From Streptomyces nojiriensis (GTDB lineage Bacteria; Actinomycetota; Actinomycetes; Streptomycetales; Streptomycetaceae): a stretch of 64,000 nt of DNA. The stretch lies in the NCBI RefSeq assembly GCF_017639205.1, contig NZ_CP071139.1, positions 8,493,501-8,557,500 on the forward strand. The letters run 5' to 3'. Below, piece after piece: positions 48,622 to 56,637 of this stretch. The stretch's first letter is position 1; the number at the start of each line of letters is the position of its first letter. The notes under the pieces were generated by a model, which saw only the letters and a program-made list of their open reading frames with translations, did no database searches and was not told the origin of the DNA. The translations under genes and the position numbers were made by a program.

Positions 48622-49476
48622 ATGAGTGACAAATTCGAGGAGCACCGGCGCCTGCTGTTCGGTACGGCCTACCGCATGCTGGGCAGCGTCGCCGACGCCG
48701 AGGACATCGTGCAGGACGCCTGGCTCGCCTGGCACCGCACCGACCGCACGGCCGTCGAGAACCCCAGGGCCTACCTGGTGCGCACCGTCACCAACCTGAG
48801 CCTCAACCGGCTCAGGTCGGCCCAGGTCGTCCGCGAGGCCTACGTCGGACCCTGGCTCCCCGAGCCCCTGCTCACCTCTCCCGACATCGCCGAGGAGGCC
48901 GAACTCGCCGACACCGTGTCCATGGCGGTCCTGGTCGTACTGGAGACCCTGACCCCGACCGAGCGCGCGGTGTTCATGCTCCGCGAGGTGTTCGGGTACT
49001 CCTACTCCGAGATCGCCGAGGTCGTCGGGAAGTCCGAGGTCGGCGTCCGCCAGTCCGCGCACCGGGCCCGCGAACACGTCCGGGCCCGCCGCCCCCGCTT
49101 CACCGCCAAGGCGGCCGAACAGCGGGAGATCGTCGAGAAGTTCCGGCAGGCCTGCCTCGGCGGGGACCTCGGCGAGGTGCTCACGGTCCTCGCCCCCGAC
49201 ATCGTCTCCTGGGCCGACGGCGGCGGCATCGTCACCGCCGCCCGCCGCCCGCTGCACGGAGCCGACCACGTCGCCCGCTGGTGGCTCGGCGTCCTGGCCA
49301 AGTCCCAGGCCCGCGAGGGTGCGATGCGCCCCGCCGAGATCAACGGCGAGCCCGGCCTGCTGCTCGTCCACAACGGCGCGACCGTCGGCGCCATGACCTT
49401 CGAGGCCGCCGACGGCCGGATCACCGCACTGCGCGTCACCGTCAACCCGGAGAAGCTGCGCGGCCTGCGCGCCTGA
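48622..49476 (+). CDS. sigJ: ECF41-family RNA polymerase sigma factor (SigJ-like)
   Basis: A 284-residue ECF sigma factor with a C-terminal SnoaL-like domain, the hallmark of ECF41. Region 2 is 'LLFGTAYRMLGSVADAEDIV', the linker holds the family signature 'YVGPWLPEPLL', and region 4 is 'GYSYSEIAEVVGKSEVGVRQ'. The C-terminal domain carries 'DGGGIV' and the terminal 'NPEKLRGL'. In ECF41 proteins this domain replaces an anti-sigma factor and both represses and assists the sigma core. ATG 48622 is preferred over GTG 48613. It likely controls the upstream epimerase gene and itself. Confidence 0.92.
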   Translation: MSDKFEEHRRLLFGTAYRMLGSVADAEDIVQDAWLAWHRTDRTAVENPRAYLVRTVTNLSLNRLRSAQVVREAYVGPWLPEPLLTSPDIAEEAELADTVSMAVLVVLETLTPTERAVFMLREVFGYSYSEIAEVVGKSEVGVRQSAHRAREHVRARRPRFTAKAAEQREIVEKFRQACLGGDLGEVLTVLAPDIVSWADGGGIVTAARRPLHGADHVARWWLGVLAKSQAREGAMRPAEINGEPGLLLVHNGATVGAMTFEAADGRITALRVTVNPEKLRGLRA

Positions 49477-49524
49477 CGCGCGGGCCCGGCGCCACCGGGA
49501 CGGGCGGCCGCTTCCCGCCGCTTC

Positions 49525-51156
49525 CTACCGCGCGCCGAAGTTCTGGGTCCACCAGGGGCCGCCCGCGCCCTGGTGGATGCCCACGCCGATGTCCTTGAAG
49601 GAGCAGTTGAGGATGTTCGCCTTGTGGCCCGGGCTCTTCATCCAGGAGTCCATCACCGACTGGGCCGTCTGCTGGCCCCGCGCGATGTTCTCCCCGTACG
49701 TCGACCAGCGGTAGCCGGCCGCGGTGGTCCGGTCGCCCGGGTCCTTGCCGTCGGGGCTGGTGTGGTCGAAGTAGTCCCGGGCCGCCATGTCGTCGGAGTG
49801 CCCCTGGGCCGCCGCACGCAGCTGCGGGTCCTCCTTGAGGGGGCCGCAGCCGACCGCCGCCCGCTCGCTGTTGACCAGCGCCACGACCTGGCCGGCCACG
49901 CCCGACGGCGGGGCGGGCGCCGGCTTGGCCGCCGAGGCCTTCGGGGTCGGGGACTTGCTCTTGGACTGCGCCGGGCTCGGGCTCGCCGACGGGCTCGGCG
50001 AGGCGGAGTCCGACGGGGAGGGCGAGGGGGACGCGGAGGGGGAGGCCGACTCCGAGGGCGGAGCGGCGGATTCGGTCGCCGAGAGCGCGGCCAGCGGGGT
50101 CGGGGCCGCGGCGGCGCCCTCCTTCGTGCTACCGGAACCGGGCAGCCCCCCGAGGTACACGAGCCCGCCGCCCGCGACGCAGGCGGCGAGCACCGCACCG
50201 CCGACCACCCGGCGGCGGCTCTGCCGGCGCTTGCGCAGCGCGCCCCGGCCACCGCCGCCCACATCGGCCACCGGGGTGAGCTGGGTCGCCGCGTCGTCGA
50301 AGCCGCCGCCGAAGCCCCCGTCGAAACCCTCGGCGAAGGCCACGCTCGCGGGGGCGAAGCCGGCCGCCCCCGCCGTCTTCACCCCGGCGAGCAGGGCCGC
50401 CGAGACCGGTACCAGGGCCAGACCGGCCAGCAGGCCCTCCGCCGGGACCAGTCCGCTCCACAGACCGGAGCAACGTACGCATTCACGGGCGTGCCGGGCT
50501 ATTCGCTTGCGCCACAGCGCCGAGGGCTGCCCGTCCCAGCCCGCCATCAGGGTCCGCAGCTCCTCGCACGCCGGATGGGTGTCCAGCGCGCGCTCCACCA
50601 CGCGGGCCGACTCCAGCTGCGCCTTCATCCGCTGCACCCGGACCGCCGTGTGCTGCGGGGACAGCTCCAGCGCACTGGCCACCTCGGCCCGGGTCAGTTC
50701 CCCGGCGCACTCCAGCCACCACAGCGACAGCAGCGCCCGGTCCTCCGGCTCCAGCCAGCGGGTGGCGCGGGCCGTCTCGCGCCGCTGCCCGGCGAGCTGG
50801 AGGCGGGCGACGGTCAGGTCGACGAAGTCGGCACCCGGGTCGGCGACATCGCTCGCGGCCTCCAGCGTGCTCTCGCCGAAACCACTCTGCCGGGCCTGCC
50901 AGTGCGCCCGCACGCGGTTCATCGCGATCGCCACCAGCCAGGACCGGAAGCTCTCGTCCACGCGCAGGCCGCCCAGCCCGTCGAGCGCCCGCAGCATCGT
51001 GTCCTGCACCACGTCGTCCACGTCGCAGGACCCGTTGAGGGCCCGCCCGACGATGTTGTAGACGAGCGGGAGATGGGTGCCGACGAGCTCGTCCTGCGCG
51101 CGCAGGTCGCCCGCGCGGGCCGCTGCCACGAGCGCTGCGGTGTGCTGAGTAGTCAT
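49525..51156 (-). CDS. ECF sigma factor fused to zinc-finger, membrane helix and extracellular CAP domain
   Basis: One 543-residue chain. Residues 1-185 are an ECF sigma factor (region 2 'DVDDVVQDTMLRALDGLGGL', region 4 'LTRAEVASALELSPQHTAVR'). Residues 192-232 resemble an anti-sigma zinc domain (H222-x3-C226-x2-C229). A hydrophobic stretch at 240-260 and a transmembrane helix near 317-336 after 'RKRRQSRRR' follow. A Ser/Pro/Lys-rich linker (about 355-410) leads to a CAP/SCP domain ('LVNSERAAVGCGPL', 'YFDHTSPDGKDP', 'STYGENIARGQ'). Sigma, anti-sigma and external sensor are thus joined. Activation would need proteolysis or rearrangement. ECFs with membrane extensions are known; this domain set is unusual. 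Confidence 0.88.
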   Translation of the reverse strand: MTTQHTAALVAAARAGDLRAQDELVGTHLPLVYNIVGRALNGSCDVDDVVQDTMLRALDGLGGLRVDESFRSWLVAIAMNRVRAHWQARQSGFGESTLEAASDVADPGADFVDLTVARLQLAGQRRETARATRWLEPEDRALLSLWWLECAGELTRAEVASALELSPQHTAVRVQRMKAQLESARVVERALDTHPACEELRTLMAGWDGQPSALWRKRIARHARECVRCSGLWSGLVPAEGLLAGLALVPVSAALLAGVKTAGAAGFAPASVAFAEGFDGGFGGGFDDAATQLTPVADVGGGGRGALRKRRQSRRRVVGGAVLAACVAGGGLVYLGGLPGSGSTKEGAAAAPTPLAALSATESAAPPSESASPSASPSPSPSDSASPSPSASPSPAQSKSKSPTPKASAAKPAPAPPSGVAGQVVALVNSERAAVGCGPLKEDPQLRAAAQGHSDDMAARDYFDHTSPDGKDPGDRTTAAGYRWSTYGENIARGQQTAQSVMDSWMKSPGHKANILNCSFKDIGVGIHQGAGGPWWTQNFGAR

Positions 51157-51306
51157 GTGATGTTCCCTGTCCGTACCGGCGGTCGATGATGCCCGATACA
51201 TGGGAGACCGTCGACGGGAGCGTCGATAACAGTTATCCGGAAGAATTTTCCCGGAGAGTTTCCGGGACCTCGCACCGGGGCCTTCCAGCGGGGGCCTCCT
51301 GGGGGG

Positions 51307-52092
51307 TCACAGCAGCGGAGCCAGGGCCTCCGCGGCCGCGCGCAGGGCCGGTGCGTACGCCTGGATCTCCTCGCGGGAGACCAGGAAGGTGACGGTGGTG
51401 ACGCTGACCCCGCCGACCGGCCGGCCCGCCGGACCGGGGATCGCCGCGCCGATGCAGCGGATGGTGGGCTCGTTCTCCTCGTCGTCGAGGGCGAAGCCCT
51501 GGGCGCGGACCGCCGCCAGTTGGGCGTGCAGGGCCCGTGCGGTCGTGAGCGTCTGCGGCGTCCGGCGCGGCAGTCCGGTCGCGTCGATCAGTTCCCGTAC
51601 CTCCTCGGCGGGCAACAGCGCCAGGATGCTCTTGCCGATCGCGGTCGTGTGCAGCGGCATGCGCATGCCGATGCGGGAGGCCGTCCGGAAGGGCTGGTCC
51701 TCGCTCTCCAGCTTGCGGATGCACGTGATGGTCCGCCCGCTGTGCAGGGCCAGATGGACCGTCTGGCCGGTGGCCCGCCGCAGTTCGCCGAGGATGCGCC
51801 CGATGCCGGCCGGTTCCGCGGCGCCGACCAGGGCGGACAGCCCGCGCAGGCGCGGCCCCACCCCGTACCGGCTGTCGGCTTCCTGGCGTACGAAGCCCTG
51901 GTCGACCAGCGAGGCCAGGATGCGGAAGGCGCTCGACTTGGGCACCGCGGCCGCGGCCGTCACATCGGCGAGGCGGTGCGGGCCGCCGGGCGCGGCCACC
52001 GCCTCCAGGACGCGCAGGGACTTCTCCGATGCGGAACCGGCCGCGGAGGCCCGTCCCGCGCGCCCGCCCGCTGCCGCTTCATCCATTGACAC
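51307..52092 (-). CDS. IclR-family transcriptional regulator
   Basis: A 261-residue IclR regulator. N-terminal winged helix: 'KSLRVLEAVAAPGGPHRLAD' through 'VPKSSAFRILASLVDQGFV'. Effector domain: 'GQTVHLALHSGRTITCIRKL', 'MPLHTTAIGKSILALLP' and 'GFALDDEENEPTIRCIGAAI'. GTG 52092 is chosen because GGAG lies 5 nt upstream; ATG 52086 is two codons on. It is divergent from the KDPG aldolase/KDG kinase genes with a palindrome between them, so it should be their KDG-responsive repressor. Confidence 0.92.
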   Translation of the reverse strand: MSMDEAAAGGRAGRASAAGSASEKSLRVLEAVAAPGGPHRLADVTAAAAVPKSSAFRILASLVDQGFVRQEADSRYGVGPRLRGLSALVGAAEPAGIGRILGELRRATGQTVHLALHSGRTITCIRKLESEDQPFRTASRIGMRMPLHTTAIGKSILALLPAEEVRELIDATGLPRRTPQTLTTARALHAQLAAVRAQGFALDDEENEPTIRCIGAAIPGPAGRPVGGVSVTTVTFLVSREEIQAYAPALRAAAEALAPLL

Positions 52093-52148
52093 GAGCGCTC
52101 CTGGGGTGGGTAGGGTCTAGACCACACGGTTCCGTCATACGGTACGCC

Positions 52149-52165
52149 GTTCCACTACGTGGAAC
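52149..52165. promoter_or_regulatory. IclR-type operator palindrome
   Basis: GTTCCAC-TAC-GTGGAAC, perfect 7-bp arms, 29 bp before the aldolase start and 57 bp from the iclR start. A related half-site GGTTCCGT and a CCGT-N3-ACGG dyad lie just upstream (52125-52145). Confidence 0.68.
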
Positions 52166-52193
52166 AACCGCGTGGAGCGAAGGGGAGGGTCCG

Positions 52194-52859
52194 TTGCCCG
52201 ATCACCCGTCAGGCCGCCGGTCAGACCGCCCGTCCGGCCATTCGTCCGGCCATCCGTCGAGTCTTCTCTACGCGGTGTTGGCGGCCCAGCGCGTACTGCC
52301 CGTGCTGCGCAACACCGATGCCGACGAGGCCGTCCGCCGCACCGCCGCCCTGCTCGCCGCCGGCTGCCGGGCGGTCGAGCTCACCACCTCCACCCCGGGC
52401 TGGCCCGCCGCCATCACCCGAACCGCCCCGCTGAGCGACGTCCACGGCCGCCCGGCGCTCATCGGCGTCGGCACGGTCACCACCACCGCGCAGGCGGAGA
52501 CGGCCCTCGACGCGGGCGCCGCGTTCCTGATCTCCCCCTACCCGGCCCCCGAGGTCCGCGCGGTGGCCGTACGCCGCGAAGCCGTGTTCATCGAGGGCGG
52601 GTTCACCCCCGGCGAGATCGCCGCCGCCGTCCGGGCCGCCGGATCCGCCAAGGTCTTCCCGGCGCACGTCGGCGGCCCCGGGTTCGTCCGCTCCCTCCGG
52701 GCCGTCCTGCCCGGGGCGGTGATCGTCCCGACCGGCGGCATCCGGCCCGCCGAGGTCCCGGACTGGCTCGCCGCCGGCGCGACGGCCGTCGGGATCGGCG
52801 GCGGCCTGCCGTCCGACCCGGGCGAACTGGCCGCCGTGTTCGCCGGTGCGGGGCGCTGA
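52194..52859 (+). CDS. eda: KDPG/KHG aldolase
   Basis: A 221-residue class I aldolase that splits 2-keto-3-deoxy-6-phosphogluconate to pyruvate and glyceraldehyde-3-phosphate. Features: 'RVLPVLRNTDADEAVRR', 'AVELTTSTPGWPAAI' (catalytic Glu), 'IGVGTVTTTAQAE', 'FLISPYPAPEV', and the Schiff-base Lys in 'SAKVFPAHVGGPGFVRSL'. TTG 52194 is supported by GGGGAGGG at -10. The first ~20 residues (Ser/Gly/Arg/His-rich, encoded by short GTCCGGCCA repeats) are not part of the fold. KDG kinase follows after 2 bp; the pair completes KDG catabolism. Confidence 0.9.
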   Translation: MPDHPSGRRSDRPSGHSSGHPSSLLYAVLAAQRVLPVLRNTDADEAVRRTAALLAAGCRAVELTTSTPGWPAAITRTAPLSDVHGRPALIGVGTVTTTAQAETALDAGAAFLISPYPAPEVRAVAVRREAVFIEGGFTPGEIAAAVRAAGSAKVFPAHVGGPGFVRSLRAVLPGAVIVPTGGIRPAEVPDWLAAGATAVGIGGGLPSDPGELAAVFAGAGR

Positions 52860-52861
52860 CC

Positions 52862-53854
52862 GTGGCCGGACGAGCGGACGCGCACTACGACGTCCTCGTA
52901 CTCGGTGAGGTCCTGGTCGAGATCCACGCGGGCACCGCCCTGCGCGAGGCCGCCGACGGCACCCCGGCCCGTATCTCCTACTCCGGGGACGCCCTCAACG
53001 CGGCGGCCGCCGCGGCCGCGGCCGGCGCCCGGACCGCCCTGCTCGCCGTGGTCGGCGACGACGAACTGAGCGTCCCGCTGCTGCGCCGGGCCGCCGGACT
53101 CGGTGTGGACGTCTCCCACGTGCGCCGCGCCCCGCACCCCAACGGCGCCTACCTGCTCTCCGCCGACACCGACGGCGACCGCGAGTTCGTCTACTGGCGC
53201 ACCCGCAGCGCGGGTTCCACCCTCGCGCCCCGCCACGTCGCGTCCTGGCGCGCCCTGCTGACCCGCTGCGGAGCGCTCGTCACCAGCGGCATCACCGGAG
53301 CCCTGTCGCCGGGCAGCCGCGACGCGGTCCTGGCCGCGGCCCGCCTCGTGCACGGGGCGGGCGGGCACGTGACGTACGACCCCAACTTCCGCTCCCGGCT
53401 GACCGGCCCGGCCGAGGCGCGCGAGCTGCTGGGCCGGATCGCGCCGCTGACCGGGCTGCTCAAGACCTCCTGCCCGGCCGATGCGCGGGCCCTGGTGGAC
53501 ACCGCCGACCCGCGCGCCGCGGCCGTCCGCTGCCGTGCGCTGGGCGCCCGTACGGTCGTGGTGACCGCGGGCGCCGACCGGCTGCTGCTGGACGACGGCA
53601 CGCGGGCGGCGTACCACCCGGTGCCCGTCAACCCCGAGCCCGTGGACGCGACCGGGGCGGGGGACTGCTTCACCGGCACCACCACCGCCCGGCTCGTCCT
53701 CGGGGACACCCTCGCGGACGCCGTCGCGTACGGCGCGGCCGCCGCCTCCCTCTCGGTGTCCGGCAGAGGCGGCACCGGGCGCGTCCCCGCCTTCGGCGAG
53801 ACGGCGGCGCTGGCCGCCGCCCACCGCCGGTCCGGCCGGATGGCGTCGGGCTAG
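52862..53854 (+). CDS. kdgK: PfkB-family sugar kinase, probable 2-keto-3-deoxygluconate kinase
   Basis: A 330-residue ribokinase-fold enzyme. N-terminal 'VLVLGEVLVEIHAGT', 'YSGDALNAAAAAAAAGARTA', and the C-terminal PfkB signature 'DATGAGDCFTGTTTARLVLG' with the catalytic Asp. Paired with KDPG aldolase and an IclR regulator it most likely phosphorylates KDG to KDPG. GTG 52862 starts 2 bp after the aldolase stop. The TAG stop lies in the first four bases of a 63-bp MITE, so the present C-terminus 'RSGRMASG' may have been set by that insertion site. Confidence 0.9.
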   Translation: MAGRADAHYDVLVLGEVLVEIHAGTALREAADGTPARISYSGDALNAAAAAAAAGARTALLAVVGDDELSVPLLRRAAGLGVDVSHVRRAPHPNGAYLLSADTDGDREFVYWRTRSAGSTLAPRHVASWRALLTRCGALVTSGITGALSPGSRDAVLAAARLVHGAGGHVTYDPNFRSRLTGPAEARELLGRIAPLTGLLKTSCPADARALVDTADPRAAAVRCRALGARTVVVTAGADRLLLDDGTRAAYHPVPVNPEPVDATGAGDCFTGTTTARLVLGDTLADAVAYGAAAASLSVSGRGGTGRVPAFGETAALAAAHRRSGRMASG

Positions 53855-53913
53855 GCCGTCTCTTTCGGATCTTGCCGGGCGTCGCGGGCCCGGCAAGATC
53901 AGAGACGGCCTAG
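53851..53913. mobile_element. 63-bp MITE, copy 1 (CTAG to CTAG)
   Basis: Almost the whole element is a hairpin. Arms 53851-53863 plus 53868-53880 pair perfectly with 53888-53913; the only irregularity is a 4-nt bulge (TTCG at 53864-53867). The loop is 7 nt. Its end sequence CTAGGCCGTCTCTTTCGGAT recurs at 60501. TA inside CTAG fits IS630/Tc1-type target duplication. Its two CTAG ends give the TAG stops of kdgK (53852-53854) and of the convergent serpin (53912-53910). It can also act as a bidirectional terminator. Confidence 0.85.
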
Positions 53914-55115
53914 AAGTCGTCGGGCTCGGGCTCGTAGGGGTCGGGTTCGGCGACCCAGCCGGCCGCCAGCACCAGCCGCGAGGTCCGGTGGACGGCCAGG
54001 AACCCGAACGGCCTGTCGAAGTGCACCTCGGCCCGGCGGGTCCGGTACCTGGGCCGCGTCGGCGCGCAGCCCGCGGCGATGCCGAAGGCGGTGACGGCGG
54101 CGGCCTCGAAGCCAGTGGCCTCGAACCGGGCCATCGCGGACTGCCGGGCCGAAGTGACCGCCAGCGGCCGGGAGCTGAGGCCGGGGAAGTGGCCGCGATC
54201 CGTGTCGGTGGCGGTCTCCAGCCCGAACAGCCGGGCGTGGTCCAGGAGGTCGTGCTCCGACCGCACTTCGAAGGCCACCGTCTGGATGTCCAGCCGGGGT
54301 TCGGGGGAGTAGGCGGCCACCGTGCCGACCGCCAGTCCCGGACCGGGGCGCCCGTCGGGGAGCAGGCTCGCTCCCGTGGCGGGGAGGGCCCTCGTGACGG
54401 CGGCGATCCCGGTGGTGAGCGTGCCTCCGGCCGGCGCCTCGGGCTCGCCCAGTACGAGGTGGACGTCCACGCCCGCCGCCCCGACGATCTCCAGCAGGGT
54501 GACCGCACCGGTGGGGCCGTGCGCCACCCGGACCCGGTCGAGCAGCGAGGTGTTGCGGTGCAGCATCCGCACGCTGCGCCCGGCCCACGGGCCGGTGTGC
54601 GGCTCCCCGACCCACTCGCCGAACGGCTGGATCCACCGCAGCCGCAGCGTGAGCGCGGAGGCCAGGACCAGCAGGGTGTCCTCGTCCAGGACCACCGGCA
54701 TGCGTTCGATCAGCCCGTTGGTCCGCTCCGATGCCCACGCGTCGAGCGCCTTGGCGTCGGCGTCCGGGTCCCCGGTCAGCGTCCCCCGGGCGCCGGCCGG
54801 GAGCTTCGCCGACCAGTCTTCCTCCAGTGGGAGCCCGGCACCGGTCCACAGGCCGGTCGCCGTCCGAAGACCCCGTACGCCGGCCAGTGCGGCCAGCAGC
54901 TCCCGGGCGGCCGGACCCGCGGCCTCGGCAGGTATGTCCAGGGCCTGCGCCAGTTCGGCGCGGGCCGGGCCGCCCGAGCCGTCCGCGAGCAGGGCGAGCA
55001 GCGGCCAGAGCCCGGCCGCGGTGAACACGGTGCCCGTGCTCCCGTCCGGGGTGTCCGCGGCCGCGGCCCAGTGCGTCGTCAGCTGATTGACCGCCCGTAC
55101 CGTCGAGTTCCTCAT
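53910..55115 (-). CDS. Serpin family protease inhibitor-like protein
   Basis: A 401-residue serpin. Visible serpin segments: 'NGLIERMPVVLDEDTLLVLA' (helix F-strand 3A), 'LDIQTVAFEVRSEHDLLDHA', the reactive-loop hinge 'ARFEATGFEAAAVTAFGIAA', and the C-terminal 'VHFDRPFGFLAVHRTSRLVL' plus 'AGWVAEPDP'. The hinge Ala run suggests an inhibitory serpin; the loop after it, 'AAGCAPTRP', would carry the bait bond. No signal peptide, so it is cytosolic or non-classically exported. The stop codon is formed by the end of a MITE. Confidence 0.86.
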   Translation of the reverse strand: MRNSTVRAVNQLTTHWAAAADTPDGSTGTVFTAAGLWPLLALLADGSGGPARAELAQALDIPAEAAGPAARELLAALAGVRGLRTATGLWTGAGLPLEEDWSAKLPAGARGTLTGDPDADAKALDAWASERTNGLIERMPVVLDEDTLLVLASALTLRLRWIQPFGEWVGEPHTGPWAGRSVRMLHRNTSLLDRVRVAHGPTGAVTLLEIVGAAGVDVHLVLGEPEAPAGGTLTTGIAAVTRALPATGASLLPDGRPGPGLAVGTVAAYSPEPRLDIQTVAFEVRSEHDLLDHARLFGLETATDTDRGHFPGLSSRPLAVTSARQSAMARFEATGFEAAAVTAFGIAAGCAPTRPRYRTRRAEVHFDRPFGFLAVHRTSRLVLAAGWVAEPDPYEPEPDDF

Positions 55116-55138
55116 GCGGGGGAGCGTACGTGGAGGGA

Positions 55139-55176
55139 CGCCGCCGGGCCGGATGGTTTTCCGCGGCCCGGCGGCG
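55139..55176 (-). terminator. 12-bp hairpin after the chitinase gene
   Basis: Perfect arms 55139-55150 and 55165-55176, loop 14 nt containing TTTT, 28 bp beyond the chitinase stop and 24 bp before the serpin start. Confidence 0.65.
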
Positions 55177-55203
55177 CCGGTCTGGTGCGGCCGGGCGGCC
55201 GGG

Positions 55204-56529
55204 TCAGCGGCCGCGCAGGCCCCGGTCGACGGCCGTCATCAGCTCGCCGTCCCCGGTGTCCGCGTCGAGCGACCAGAACATCGCACCGCCGAGGCCGTGT
55301 TCGCGGATGTACCCGGTCTTGGCGCGCAGCACCTGCGGATCGTCGTACGTCCACAGGGTGGTGCCGTCGAAGAGCCAGGCGTGGCCGCCGCGCCGGTCCC
55401 GGTGGATCGTGTAGGAGCCGGAGTCGGCCAGCTTCTTCAGCGCCTTGTAGTCCTCGTACCCGGCGGACCAGGTGGCCGGTGCCGGGCCCGTGGCCGGCTG
55501 TCCCATGCCGTCCCCGCCGCCGGTGACACCGGTCCAGCCCTGGCCGTAGAACGGCATGCCCATCACCAGCTTGTTCGCGGGCGCGCCGCGCCGGAGCCAG
55601 GCGTCCACCGTGCCGTCGACGCTGAAGTCGCCCCGGGCACGGAGCGCGGACTGCTGCGCGGTCCTCGGCTCGCCGGAGACGTGGAAGTCGTAGCCCTGCA
55701 GGGTCACGAAGTCCAGGTCGCGCATGATCCGGCGGACGTCGAAGCCCGCGTCGATCTTGGCGGGGGCGGTCGGGACGAAGGCGGTCAGTTCGTACGTGGT
55801 CTTCTTCTTCTGGCTCCGCGCGTACGCGTCGAGCTGCGTGCGGAACTCCTTCACCAGCGCGGTGAAGTTCTGCTTGTCCTCGGGCCGGTACTTCGTGTCG
55901 GTGTCACCCGCGGAACCGGGCCACTCCCAGTCGAGGTCGATCCCGTCGAACACGCCGGCGGCCGCTCCGGCCCCGCCGCGGGCGCCGTCCCGGGGGAGGT
56001 TGCCCTTGATGTAGAGGTCGATGCAGGACTCGACGAAGGCCTTGCGGGAGGCCGGGGTGAGCGCGGCGTCCGAGAAGTGCGTGGACCAGCTCCAGCCGCC
56101 CAGCGAGATCAACACCTTCAGGCCGGGGTGCTTGGCCTTGAGCTCGCGCAGCTGGTTGAAGTTGCCGGCGAGCGGCTGATCGCCGGTGTCGGCCACCCCG
56201 TCGACGGAGTTCGCCGCGTCGAGCGGGCGCACGTAGTCGGCCCAGGCGTCGGCCTCGCCGGGCACGTTCCCGGTGAAGCACCTGCCCTGCGGACTGACGT
56301 TTCCGAAGGCGTAGTTGATGTGGGTGAGCTTGCCGGCGGAGCCGTTCGCCTCCAGGTCCTGGACCTGGAAGTCCCGTCCGTAGACGCCCCATTGGGTGAA
56401 GTAGCCGACCTTCTTGTACGGACGGTCGTGGCCGCCGTCGGCCTGCGCGGCGGCGGCGGGCGCGAAGGCGGTCAGCAGGGAGAGGGAGCAGGCGGCGACG
56501 GCCAGCCTGCCGAGCATGCTGCGGCGCAT
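55204..56529 (-). CDS. Secreted GH18 chitinase
   Basis: A 441-residue family-18 glycosyl hydrolase. Signal peptide 'LGRLAVAACSLSLLTAFAP' ends near residue 30. The substrate-binding 'KVLISLGGWSWS' is at 138-149 and the catalytic 'DGIDLDWEWP' at 195-204, with E202 as proton donor. 'MGMPFYGQGWTG' and a final 'GGAMFWSLDADTGDGEL' complete the barrel. No carbohydrate-binding or fibronectin domain is attached, so it is a minimal chitinase. It releases chito-oligosaccharides outside the cell. A DasR-type operator lies 63 bp upstream, so GlcNAc should induce it. Confidence 0.93.
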   Translation of the reverse strand: MRRSMLGRLAVAACSLSLLTAFAPAAAAQADGGHDRPYKKVGYFTQWGVYGRDFQVQDLEANGSAGKLTHINYAFGNVSPQGRCFTGNVPGEADAWADYVRPLDAANSVDGVADTGDQPLAGNFNQLRELKAKHPGLKVLISLGGWSWSTHFSDAALTPASRKAFVESCIDLYIKGNLPRDGARGGAGAAAGVFDGIDLDWEWPGSAGDTDTKYRPEDKQNFTALVKEFRTQLDAYARSQKKKTTYELTAFVPTAPAKIDAGFDVRRIMRDLDFVTLQGYDFHVSGEPRTAQQSALRARGDFSVDGTVDAWLRRGAPANKLVMGMPFYGQGWTGVTGGGDGMGQPATGPAPATWSAGYEDYKALKKLADSGSYTIHRDRRGGHAWLFDGTTLWTYDDPQVLRAKTGYIREHGLGGAMFWSLDADTGDGELMTAVDRGLRGR

Positions 56530-56591
56530 GGGCTTCCTTTGCGGATGCGGGGAGCGGGGCGTGTGCGCGTGCGCTGTGCATGCCGGAAACT

Positions 56592-56607
56592 ATTGGTCTG
56601 GACCAGA
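56592..56607. promoter_or_regulatory. DasR-responsive element (dre)
   Basis: ATTGGTCTGGACCAGA matches the DasR consensus ACTGGTCTAGACCAGT at 13 of 16 positions, including the TGGTCT/GACCA core. It lies 63 bp before the chitinase ATG. DasR is the GntR-family repressor of chitin and GlcNAc genes in streptomycetes. Confidence 0.78.
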
Positions 56608-56637
56608 GCGGTCAAGGGGGTGGTGGGAACTCGCCCG

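Noticed and set aside
53851..53913. Reading the 63-bp hairpin as an ordinary rho-independent terminator only
   Set aside because: Its end sequence recurs as TIRs of a 169-bp element at 60501 with the same CTAG ends, so a mobile origin is better supported, though it may also terminate transcription.
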